Part shown: piece by piece, positions 8,499 to 15,659 of the stretch
Position numbering within the stretch: position 1 is the stretch's first letter
Layout: the number at the start of each line of letters is the position of its first letter
Assembly: GCF_014651695.1 (NCBI RefSeq)
Contig: NZ_BMXJ01000012.1
Location: 1-64,000, forward strand
From: Nocardiopsis terrae
GTDB taxonomy: Bacteria > Actinomycetota > Actinomycetes > Streptosporangiales > Streptosporangiaceae
Length of the DNA: 64,000 nucleotides
Reading direction: 5' to 3'
Translations under genes and position numbers: made by a program
The notes under the pieces: generated by a model
Seen by the model: the letters and a program-made list of their open reading frames with translations, nothing else
What the model was told of the DNA's origin: nothing
Database searches by the model: none

Positions 8499-9928
8499 TG
8501 CCCCGACACGTCACCGAGCCCCCGGTCCGCCTCGACCGTTCCGCAACCGTCCCGCTCACCGCCCAGCTCTCCGGCGAACTCCGCGAGGCCATGTCCTCCG
8601 GAGCGCTCCGCGCCGGTGAACGGCTGCCCTCCAGCCGGGCCCTCGCCACCCAGCTCGGGGTGAGCCGCACCGTCGTCACCGACGCCTACCAGCAGCTCTA
8701 CGCGGAGGGCTGGCTCGACGGCCGCCACGGCTCGGGCACCTTCGTCGCCGAACACGAGCCCCTCCCGGACCGGCGCGAAGGGCTCCCCGCCGCACCGGAA
8801 CGGCGGGCGGGGCCCCAACGGGAGGCGGAGACCGTGCGCGGCCACCCCTCCCGCGAGCAGCTGCGCCGGGACGCCGTGGTCAACCTCCTGCCGGGCGCAC
8901 CCTGGGTCCACGGCCACGACCGGGCGGCCCTGCGCAGGGCCTGGCGGCACGCGGCCGAACAACCCCCCTCGGACGCCCCCGACCCCCGGGGCCGACCCGA
9001 GCTGCGCGCACTCCTGGCCGAACACCTGCGCCGTACCCGCGGCGTCCGGGTGGGCCCGGAGAACATCCTGGTCACCCGGGGCACCGGCAACGGCCTCGAC
9101 CTGGTCGGCGCCGTGCTCGGACCGGGGATCCGCGCCGGCGTGGAGGACCCCGGCTACGGCAGGGCCCGCAGCATCCTGGCCGCCCGGGGCGCGGAGATCG
9201 TGCCCTGCCCCGTCGACCACGACGGCATCCGGACCGAGGACCTGCCGGACGACCTCTCCGTCGTCTACACCACGCCCGCCCACCAGTACCCGCTGGGCGG
9301 ACGCCTTCCCCTGCCCCGTCGCGAACGGCTCCTGGCCTGGGCCCGCCGGACCGGAGCCCTGGTGGTGGAGGACGACTACGACGCCGAGTTCCGCTACGAC
9401 GTGGCGCCCCTGCCAGCCCTGTACGGCCTCGACCCCGAGCGGGTCGTCCTGCTCGGCACCCTCTCCAAGACCCTCGACCCCGACCTCGGCATCGGCTGGA
9501 TCGTCGCCGAACCAGCCCTGCTCCAGCGCCTCGTCCGGGCCCGGACCGAGCTGTCCGACCGCACCAGCGGCCCGCCCCAGGCGGCCACGGCCCTCCTGCT
9601 CGAACGCGGGGACCTGGACCGGCACCTGCGCCGGATGCGCCTGGAGTACGCCCGACGGCGCTCCCTGCTCGTCGAACACCTCGGCCCCCGGCTGACCGGG
9701 GACACGGCCGGGCTGCACGTACTGCTGCGCCTGCCCGAGGCGGCGGTGGCCCCCGTGATCAGGGCGGCAGCGGAGGAGGGGGTCCTGGTGGAGGACACCA
9801 GCCGGACCAGCCACGGAGCACCGACCGTGCACGGGCTGGTCATCGGCTACGGGTCCGCGGACCGCGGGGAACTACGGCGCGCCTGCCGGGTGCTGGCCCG
9901 CGCAGTGGAGAGGTACGCCCGGGCCTGA
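8465..9928 (+). CDS. MocR/PdxR-type regulator (GntR HTH fused to aminotransferase fold)
   Basis: The N-terminal winged helix (LRAGERLPSSRALATQLGVSRTVVTDAYQQLYAEGWLDGRHGSGTFV) is of GntR type. It is followed by a fold-type I aminotransferase domain with VVEDDYDAEFRYD and the PLP-lysine region LLGTLSKTLDPDLGIGW. Such proteins sense PLP or amino-acid-derived ligands and often control vitamin B6 or amino-acid genes, which fits the divergent PNPOx-like neighbour. About 487 aa from ATG 8465. GTG 8450 and TTG 8498 are alternative starts in the same frame; the last would free all three half-sites for regulation. Confidence 0.85.
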   Translation: MATSCRKRKTTLPRHVTEPPVRLDRSATVPLTAQLSGELREAMSSGALRAGERLPSSRALATQLGVSRTVVTDAYQQLYAEGWLDGRHGSGTFVAEHEPLPDRREGLPAAPERRAGPQREAETVRGHPSREQLRRDAVVNLLPGAPWVHGHDRAALRRAWRHAAEQPPSDAPDPRGRPELRALLAEHLRRTRGVRVGPENILVTRGTGNGLDLVGAVLGPGIRAGVEDPGYGRARSILAARGAEIVPCPVDHDGIRTEDLPDDLSVVYTTPAHQYPLGGRLPLPRRERLLAWARRTGALVVEDDYDAEFRYDVAPLPALYGLDPERVVLLGTLSKTLDPDLGIGWIVAEPALLQRLVRARTELSDRTSGPPQAATALLLERGDLDRHLRRMRLEYARRRSLLVEHLGPRLTGDTAGLHVLLRLPEAAVAPVIRAAAEEGVLVEDTSRTSHGAPTVHGLVIGYGSADRGELRRACRVLARAVERYARA

Positions 9929-9949
9929 CGGGGCCCGGGCATGGCGGGT

Positions 9950-9977
9950 CCCGTTGACCCGCAGGCCCGTCAACGGG
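9950..9977 (+). terminator. Hairpin after MocR gene
   Basis: CCCGTTGAC (9950-9958) pairs with GTCAACGGG (9969-9977) around a 10-base loop. It lies 22 bp after the stop. There is no U-run, as is usual for actinomycete terminators. Confidence 0.6.
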
Positions 9978-10268
9978 CCCGGGGAGCCGGAGCGCGGTGT
10001 CCGAGCGGCCAACTCTGACGAAGCCGCCAGGCCGACAGGTCGGCCACGGGGCGAACTCCGACGCCCCGGGGTCCACCTCCAGGCGTGGAATGAGCCGCGG
10101 TGCTCCGCCGGGTTGCCTGCCACAGCGGTGGCCGGGACGCAAGGGGCTGGGGTCCTCGGTGCGTGATCACTGCTCGTTATATCGCCATGGGTAGTAATCT
10201 CATTGCTGATTGTGTCCGAAGGCGGCCCCGTTCGATTGTCTCGTCGCCGCGTCGGCAAGGGGATCGGA
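9978..10268. other. Intergenic region without recognised gene
   Basis: No coding pattern is convincing here. The section at 10165-10240 is less GC-rich than its surroundings (CGTTATATCGCCATGG) and may hold the promoter for the small ORF and the 263-aa gene downstream. No clear -35/-10 pair was assigned. Confidence 0.3.
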
Positions 10269-10328
10269 GTGATCGACTTGCCGAACAAGCTCACCACCCC
10301 CACCCGCGACATCAACTGCGAGCACTGA
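10269..10328 (+). CDS. Possible 19-aa leader peptide ORF
   Basis: A GTG at 10269 preceded by AAGGGGATCGGA opens a 19-residue frame, VIDLPNKLTTPTRDINCEH, ending in TGA at 10328. The next gene begins 24 bp later with its own strong AAGGAGG site. The position suggests a translated leader or a tiny peptide encoded with the orphan gene. It has a single Cys next to its C-terminus. It is too short for codon statistics to decide, so this is a candidate only. Confidence 0.25.
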   Translation: MIDLPNKLTTPTRDINCEH

Positions 10329-10352
10329 GGGAACCTGAAGGAGGCACCGGGT

Positions 10353-11144
10353 ATGGGTGAGGACACGATGCTGGCGGCACTCCACGGAGAACTCGCGGTG
10401 CATCCCTGGCACGACCCAGAGACCGACGCCTCCGATGCCTACAGCCTGTTCTTCGCCCGGTCCTCGGCGATGGCCTGGCTCACCGATGCCGCGCCCGACG
10501 CCCACGGCGGCCTGTGGGGCATGAACGACGCCGGCCAGGACGACGAGGCGGACTCCCCAGGTCCTATGACACGCAAGCTCTGGTTCCAGGTGTCGCTGAC
10601 CGGGTCGGCGGCGGCCGAGCGGCCGCTGCCGACCCAGCCGTTCCTGTCCTGCGCCGGCGACGTCGCGGCACGGATCGGCGTCTTGAACCTGCGGGCGCTG
10701 CAGATCCTCGTGCCCGTGCCGATCCGTGCCGAGGCGGGGGGCACAGTTACACCGACCGTGCTGAGTCTGCTCCAGGAAGCCGGTTGGCTCGCCGACACCG
10801 ACTCGCGCCTGGCCCGGCGGGTCCAGGTCATCCTGGACGGCGGGCAGGTGCCCTCCATCGTCGATGCGGCCCCCGGGATGCTGGCGTGGATGCGCACCTT
10901 CGAACAGGGCGTCTTCTCGTGCGACCCCACACCTGCGAGAGGGGACGCCGACGAGGCCGCGGGACTGGTCCCCGGCATCGCCGACCACTTGTGGAACGGC
11001 CCCGGCCACCACTGCGTGACCGTTCACGGAACCCTTGCCGAGTGGTCCCTGGACGCTCTGGGATGGCTGATCGCGTTTCTGGCTGAGGCCGGCGCGCAGC
11101 ACGGTGTCCGAGATCCACTGGTGCTCACGGTCCGTACCCTGTGA
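10353..11144 (+). CDS. Hypothetical protein, 263 aa
   Basis: The ATG at 10353 follows GAAGGAGGCACCGGGT, a strong ribosome site. The product is soluble, acidic and Trp-rich (HPWHDPETDASDAYSLFFARSSAMAWLTD, then LWFQVSLTG and LQILVPVP). No signal peptide, membrane helix or known motif is recognised. The alternation of beta-strand-like segments and the ending LVLTVRTL suggest a compact globular fold. It follows a possible 19-aa leader ORF and is isolated between hairpins. Function unknown; the gene itself is well supported by its ribosome site and codon use. Confidence 0.6.
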   Translation: MGEDTMLAALHGELAVHPWHDPETDASDAYSLFFARSSAMAWLTDAAPDAHGGLWGMNDAGQDDEADSPGPMTRKLWFQVSLTGSAAAERPLPTQPFLSCAGDVAARIGVLNLRALQILVPVPIRAEAGGTVTPTVLSLLQEAGWLADTDSRLARRVQVILDGGQVPSIVDAAPGMLAWMRTFEQGVFSCDPTPARGDADEAAGLVPGIADHLWNGPGHHCVTVHGTLAEWSLDALGWLIAFLAEAGAQHGVRDPLVLTVRTL

Positions 11145-11309
11145 CGCAGCCGCGGCAGGACCGGGCCTTCAGATGGAGCAGGCACTACAGCCGGTCCGAG
11201 AAGGGGGCGGGCAGGACGGCCCAGTTCTCCCGAAGCTACGGCGAGGGGCGAATTAACCGGTGAGTAGCTGCAGCGGGCACGCTGGGCCGCCGGAGCAGCG
11301 ACGGGACCC

Positions 11310-11341
11310 GGCCCTTCTCCGGGCATGGCGGAGAACGGGCC
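11310..11341. terminator. Imperfect hairpin in 11145-11480 intergenic region
   Basis: GGCCCTTCTCC (11310-11320) pairs with GGAGAACGGGCC (11330-11341) with one bulged C. It sits between the convergent 263-aa gene and regX3 and may serve either. The rest of the 336-bp interval shows no gene. Confidence 0.45.
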
Positions 11342-11480
11342 GTGCCGACGGCCCGCGGGGTCCGGAGAAGTCGGGGAACAGGGGTCCCGGGGGTGGAGCG
11401 GCCACCGCCCGGGACACGGGAGTCGGAACTCGAAGGAGGACCGGAACGGGGAATCCGGAGGGGGATCTCCCGTGCCCGGG

Positions 11481-12179
11481 CTATTCGACCTCGACGGTGA
11501 CCGGCTCGAACTTGTAGCCCAGGCCGCGCACCGTGACGATGTACCTCGGGTTGCCCGGGTCCTCCTCGATCTTCGCGCGCAGCCGCTTGACGTGCACGTC
11601 GAGGGTCTTGGTGTCACCGACGTAGTCGGCGCCCCACACCCGGTCGATGAGCTGCATCCGGGTGAGCACCCGCCCGGCGTTGCGCAGGAGCACCTCCAGC
11701 AGCTCGAACTCCTTCAGCGGAAGCTGCACGCTGTCGCCGCGCACCGTCACCACGTGCCGCTCCACGTCCATCCGGACGGGACCGGCCTCCAGCGCGGCGG
11801 GCAGCACGACCTCGTCCTCGCCCCGGCGGCGCAGCACCGCGCGGATCCGCGCCACGAGCTCGCGTGAGGAGAACGGCTTGGTCACGTAGTCGTCGGCGCC
11901 CAGCTCCAGACCGACGACCTTGTCGATCTCGGAGTCCTTGGCGGTCAGCATGATGACGGGGACGTTGGACTTCTGCCGCAGGGTCCGGCACACCTCGGTG
12001 CCCGACAGCCCCGGCAGCATCAGGTCCAGCAGCACCAGGTCGGCGCCGGTCCGGTCGAAGGTCTCCAGAGCGACGGTGCCGGTGGGGGCCACCGCGACCT
12101 CGAAGCCCTCCTTGCGCAGCATGTAAGACAGGGCGTCGCTGTAGGACTCTTCGTCCTCTACTACGAGTACGCGCGTCAC
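11481..12179 (-). CDS. regX3: Phosphate-responsive OmpR-type response regulator RegX3
   Basis: This 232-aa protein has a receiver domain at residues 1-120, with acidic pocket E8/D9, phosphoacceptor D52 in LVLLDLMLPGLSG and K in YVTKPFSS. A winged-helix DNA-binding domain ends in GLGYKFEPVTVEVE. It pairs with the SenX3 kinase to control phosphate-starvation genes (PhoP/RegX3 type). The start is GTG 12179, overlapping the senX3 stop as GTGA. The gene order senX3-regX3 with phoU divergent is the standard actinobacterial arrangement, which makes the assignment firm. Confidence 0.93.
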   Translation of the reverse strand: MTRVLVVEDEESYSDALSYMLRKEGFEVAVAPTGTVALETFDRTGADLVLLDLMLPGLSGTEVCRTLRQKSNVPVIMLTAKDSEIDKVVGLELGADDYVTKPFSSRELVARIRAVLRRRGEDEVVLPAALEAGPVRMDVERHVVTVRGDSVQLPLKEFELLEVLLRNAGRVLTRMQLIDRVWGADYVGDTKTLDVHVKRLRAKIEEDPGNPRYIVTVRGLGYKFEPVTVEVE

Positions 12180-13369
12180 TGTGCCGTCTCCTGGTGGTTG
12201 TCGTTCCGGGACGCGTCGAGCTCCCGGCTCTCGGGTCTGGGCAGACGCAGTGTGAACGTCGACCCCGACCCCTCCTTGCTCCACACGGTCACTTCTCCAC
12301 GGTGGTGGGTCATGATGTGCTTGACGATGGCCAGGCCGAGACCGGTACCACCGGTGGCCCGGCTCCGAGCGGCGTCCACACGGTAGAACCGCTCGAAGAT
12401 CCTCTCCAGGTCCTGCTGCGGAATGCCGATTCCCTGGTCCGCGACACTGATGTCCACGGTGGACCGGGAGACCTCCACGGACACCGCGACCCGCGTTTTC
12501 TTCGGACTGTAGGCCACGGCGTTGGCGATGAGGTTGCGCAGGGCGGTGCCGAGCATCGCCTCGTCGCCCAGTACCGTCACCCCCTCGGCGCCGCTGCCGA
12601 CCAGCTCGATCCCCTTCGCGTCGGCGGGCATGCGCACCGTGTCGATCGCCTCCTCGACGACCGAGCCGAGTTCCACGGGAGCGGGTTCGGCGATGGGTTC
12701 GGCGCCCTGGATGCGGGAGAGCGTGATGAGGTCCTGGATGACGGCGGTGAGCCGGGAGGCCTCGGTCTGCATGCGCTCGGTGAACCGGCGCACGGCTTCG
12801 GGGTCGTCACTGGCGTCCTGTACGGTCTCCGCCAACAGGGACAGCGCCCCCACCGGGGTCTTGAGTTCGTGGGAGATGTTGGCCACGAAGTCCCGGCGGA
12901 CCGCTTCCACCCGGCGGTGTTCGGTCTGGTCCTCGGCCAGCACCAGCACCAGGCCGGTGCCGCCCAGCGGGGCGACCCGCACGGCGAAGGAGGTGGCGTC
13001 GGGCCCGAACTTGCGTACGGCCACCTCGATGTCGGTCTCCCGGATCACCCCGTCCCGCCGGACCTTGCGGGCCAGGGTGAGGAGTTCGCCGATGACGAGT
13101 TCCTCGCCCCGTACGATGCCGAAGGCCCGGGCGGCCGAGGAGGCGCGCAGCACCCTGTCACCGGAGTCCAGGACCACGGCGGAGGAGGGAAGCGCGGACA
13201 GGACCTCGGCGATCCCGGGCGGGAGCGTGCTGCCGTCGTGTCGCTGTGACGGCGGCTCCTCACGCGCGGTCCGGGTACGGAAGAGAGGGCTGGCGGCGAC
13301 GACGCCGATGGCGACGCCCGCGACGAGCCCGATGATGCCGACGACAGCGGCGAGAAGTTCCCCTTGCAC
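12176..13369 (-). CDS. senX3: Sensor histidine kinase SenX3
   Basis: This 397-aa kinase has an N-terminal membrane helix (residues 5-27), a PAS-like domain (about 50-150), and a HisKA domain with FVANISHELKTP (phospho-acceptor His167). The catalytic domain contains NLIANAVAYSPKKT (N box), DQGIGIPQQDLERIFERFYRVD (G1/F box) and GGTGLGLAIVKHI (G2). It phosphorylates RegX3, and PhoU and the Pst transporter normally restrain it. It is divergent from phoU with a PHO-box-like repeat between them. Domain order and context agree fully with SenX3. Confidence 0.92.
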   Translation of the reverse strand: MQGELLAAVVGIIGLVAGVAIGVVAASPLFRTRTAREEPPSQRHDGSTLPPGIAEVLSALPSSAVVLDSGDRVLRASSAARAFGIVRGEELVIGELLTLARKVRRDGVIRETDIEVAVRKFGPDATSFAVRVAPLGGTGLVLVLAEDQTEHRRVEAVRRDFVANISHELKTPVGALSLLAETVQDASDDPEAVRRFTERMQTEASRLTAVIQDLITLSRIQGAEPIAEPAPVELGSVVEEAIDTVRMPADAKGIELVGSGAEGVTVLGDEAMLGTALRNLIANAVAYSPKKTRVAVSVEVSRSTVDISVADQGIGIPQQDLERIFERFYRVDAARSRATGGTGLGLAIVKHIMTHHRGEVTVWSKEGSGSTFTLRLPRPESRELDASRNDNHQETAQ

Positions 13370-13430
13370 GATTCGATCGTAAACGTGCGGACTGGGGCTT
13401 TACCCGGTCAGGGCATGCGACACAACCGAG

Positions 13431-13452
13431 GTTCTTCCATCGTTCACCGAAC
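13431..13452. promoter_or_regulatory. Candidate PHO box between senX3 and phoU
   Basis: Two adjacent 11-bp direct repeat units, GTTCTTCCATC (13431-13441) and GTTCACCGAAC (13442-13452), lie between the divergent genes. PhoP boxes of Streptomyces consist of 11-bp units beginning GTTCACC, and the second unit matches this. The first is weaker. Autoregulation of the phosphate system is the likely function. Confidence 0.5.
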
Positions 13453-13493
13453 CTTGGCCGATTCTTCAAACACAGACTGGGAGCATTGACGAC

Positions 13494-14156
13494 ATGCGCG
13501 ATACCTACCATGAGGACCTTGACAGCCTGAGCGAACGCCTCGTCGAGATGACCAGGCTCGCCAGGCACGCCGTCGCGCGTGCCACCACGGCCCTGCTGGA
13601 CAGCGACCTGAACGCGGCACAGGAGGTGATCTCGGGCGACGAGGCGATCAACCAGCTCGACCAGGAGATCGAGGACACCGCCTTCAGCCTGATGGCTCGG
13701 CAGCAGCCCGTCGCCTCCGACCTGCGGACCATCATCACCTCGCTGTACATGCGCGGCGACCTGGAGAGGATGGGCGACCACGCCGTCCACCTGGCCAAGA
13801 TCGCCAGGCGCCGCCACCCGGACTCGGCGATCCCCAAGCCGGTCCGCTCGATCGTCCTGGAGATGGGCCACCAGGCGGAGCTGCTGGTCACCAAGGCGGG
13901 TGAGGTCATCACCGAGCGGGACGCCGACACCGCCCTGGAACTGGACAAGGACGACGACAGGATGGACCGGCTGCGGCGCAAGCTGCTCCAGCGCATCCTC
14001 GCCCCGGGGTGGGAGTACGGGGTGGAGGCCACCATGGACGTCACCCTGGTCGGCCGGTTCTACGAGCGTTTCGGCGACCACGCGGTGCACGTCGCGGACA
14101 ACCTGGTCTACATGGTCACCGGGGAGAAGAGCGAGGACTACGAGCCCGAGGCCTGA
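13494..14156 (+). CDS. phoU: Phosphate signalling accessory protein PhoU
   Basis: This 220-aa all-helical protein consists of two PhoU repeats. The first covers about residues 1-110 (LVEMTRLARHAVARATTALLDSDL, then LRTIITSLYMRGDLERMGDHAVHLAKIA); the second ends VTLVGRFYERFGDHAVHVADNLVYMVTGE. The conserved ERxGDHA metal-binding motif occurs in both halves. PhoU couples Pst transport to SenX3 kinase activity in the cytoplasm. Length is typical, and the ATG at 13494 lies next to the PHO-box-like site, supporting phosphate control. Confidence 0.93.
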   Translation: MRDTYHEDLDSLSERLVEMTRLARHAVARATTALLDSDLNAAQEVISGDEAINQLDQEIEDTAFSLMARQQPVASDLRTIITSLYMRGDLERMGDHAVHLAKIARRRHPDSAIPKPVRSIVLEMGHQAELLVTKAGEVITERDADTALELDKDDDRMDRLRRKLLQRILAPGWEYGVEATMDVTLVGRFYERFGDHAVHVADNLVYMVTGEKSEDYEPEA

Positions 14157-14493
14157 CCGGAAACGGCGGCCCGGGCGGCCTCGGGGTGCGGGCGGGTCAC
14201 GGCCGGGTCAACCCGATCCGAAATTGTGACCTATATCGCTCCGAGCCCTCGCGGAGGGTGTTCGGGCGGGTGCGAACCCTACCCCCGAAACGCCCTCCGG
14301 GGGAACGCGCTTCGGCTGGCCAGCGGGGGTGGAGGCCTCCTCCGGCCCACTCCGGCCAGTTGTCCGAGACTCCTCGGGTACACTTTGTCAAGCCCTAAAA
14401 AGTGTGGTCTGACCTGCGTGTTCGCAAACCTAATAGGTACGTTAAGTCATGGATTCATGGTATCCTTGTGGTAGCGGAAGGGGTACCTGTCAC
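14157..14493. other. phoU-carD intergenic region
   Basis: The first part is GC-rich with short hairpins such as CCCTCGCGGAGGG. The last 110 bases are unusually AT-rich for this window (TACACTTTGTCAAGCCCTAAAAAGTG, CCTAATAGGTACGTTAAGTC, GGTATCCTTGTGG) and offer several -10-like hexamers, including TACACT and TATCCT. These presumably form the strong carD promoter region. No single -35/-10 pair is decisive. Confidence 0.4.
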
Positions 14494-14976
14494 ATGGCTT
14501 TCAAGGTCGGCGACACTGTTGTCTACCCCCATCATGGGGCTGCTCGTATTGAAGCGATCGAGACTCGCACCATTAAGGGCGAGGACAGAACCTACCTCGT
14601 TCTGAGGGTTGACAAGGGCGATCTGACGGTACGCGTGCCGGCTGCGAACGCCGAGGATGTCGGCGTTCGTGACGTGGTGGGGCAGGAAGGCCTGGACAAG
14701 GTCTTCGAGGTGCTGCGCGCACCTCACACCGAAGAGCCCACCAACTGGTCCAGGCGCTACAAGGCGAACCTGGAGAAGTTGGCCTCCGGCGACGTGAACA
14801 AGGTCGCCGAGGTGGTCCGGGACCTGTGGCGTCGGGACAAGGAACGCGGCCTGTCCGCGGGCGAGAAGAGGATGCTGGCCAAGGCCCGGCAGATTCTCGT
14901 CAGCGAACTCGCACTCGCGGAAAAGACCAACGAGGACAAGGCGGAAGCCCTCCTCGACGAGGTTCTGACGAACTGA
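14494..14976 (+). CDS. carD: RNA polymerase-binding transcription factor CarD
   Basis: This 160-aa protein begins MAFKVGDTVVYPHHGAARIE, the Tudor-like RNA polymerase-interacting domain (about 1-60). The helical DNA-binding domain carries NWSRRYKANLEKLASGD and LWRRDKERGLSAGEKRMLAKAR. CarD binds the RNA polymerase beta subunit and stabilises open complexes, chiefly at rRNA promoters. Its length equals that of mycobacterial CarD. The start at ATG 14494 has GGAAGGGG upstream; an in-frame ATG at 14449 would add residues not seen in the family. ispF follows 22 bp downstream. Confidence 0.94.
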   Translation: MAFKVGDTVVYPHHGAARIEAIETRTIKGEDRTYLVLRVDKGDLTVRVPAANAEDVGVRDVVGQEGLDKVFEVLRAPHTEEPTNWSRRYKANLEKLASGDVNKVAEVVRDLWRRDKERGLSAGEKRMLAKARQILVSELALAEKTNEDKAEALLDEVLTN

Positions 14977-14998
14977 TAGTCGCGGAATCACGTAATTC

Positions 14999-15478
14999 AT
15001 GACGAAAATGCCTCGGGTGGGCGTCGGAACCGACGTCCACCCGTTTTCTCCTGGACGAACACTTTTTCTCGCCGGTTTGGAATGGCCGGGAGAAGATGGT
15101 GTGAGCGGCCATTCCGACGGTGACGTCGCCGCCCACGCGGCGTGCGACGCTTTGCTGTCCGCCTGCGGGCTCGGCGACCTCGGATCCAACTTCGGCACCT
15201 CCGACCCGCGGTGGAAGGGCGCCTCGGGCGCCGCACTCCTCGCCGAGACCGTCGCGCGGGTGCGCGGGGCCGGTTTCGAGATCGGCAACGTGGCCGTCCA
15301 GATCATCAGCAACCGGCCCAAGTTCGCACCCAGGCGCGACGAGGCGGAGAAGACCCTCTCCGCGGTCGTGGGTGCGCCGGTGAGCATCTCGGCGACCACC
15401 ACCGACGGTCTGGGCCTCACCGGCCGCGGTGAGGGCATCGCGGCCGTGGCCACGGCCCTGTGCGCGCCACGGGGCTGA
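14999..15478 (+). CDS. ispF: 2-C-methyl-D-erythritol 2,4-cyclodiphosphate synthase
   Basis: This 159-aa enzyme of the MEP isoprenoid pathway converts CDP-ME 2-phosphate to MEcPP with release of CMP. The metal ligands Asp and His are in GVGTDVHPF (near residues 10-12), with a third His in GHSDGDVAAHAACDALLSA. The substrate loop NRPKFAPRRDEAEKTLS and the closing TTTDGLGLTGRGEGI are also present. Length is standard for a trimeric IspF. carD lies immediately upstream, but the ispD gene that often sits between them in actinobacteria is missing here. Confidence 0.94.
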   Translation: MTKMPRVGVGTDVHPFSPGRTLFLAGLEWPGEDGVSGHSDGDVAAHAACDALLSACGLGDLGSNFGTSDPRWKGASGAALLAETVARVRGAGFEIGNVAVQIISNRPKFAPRRDEAEKTLSAVVGAPVSISATTTDGLGLTGRGEGIAAVATALCAPRG

Positions 15479-15490
15479 CACGCGTACACC

Positions 15491-15530
15491 CGGGCGGCCG
15501 GGCACCGGAGGATCGGTGCCCGGCCGCCCG
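15491..15530 (+). terminator. Strong terminator after ispF
   Basis: CGGGCGGCCGGGCACCG (15491-15507) pairs perfectly over 17 bp with 15514-15530 around the loop GAGGAT. It is one of the longest perfect stems in the window and lies 13 bp after the ispF stop. Confidence 0.85.
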
Positions 15531-15659
15531 CGTGCGTCCTGGGGCGTGTACCCGCCCCGCCCACGGGACGTCCGCGGGCTCAGGGGCGGGCCCGGTGGCC
15601 CCGGGCCGCGCGCACGGCGTCGGTTCCGGCGACTCCGTCGGGCCGGTGCCCGACCGGGA

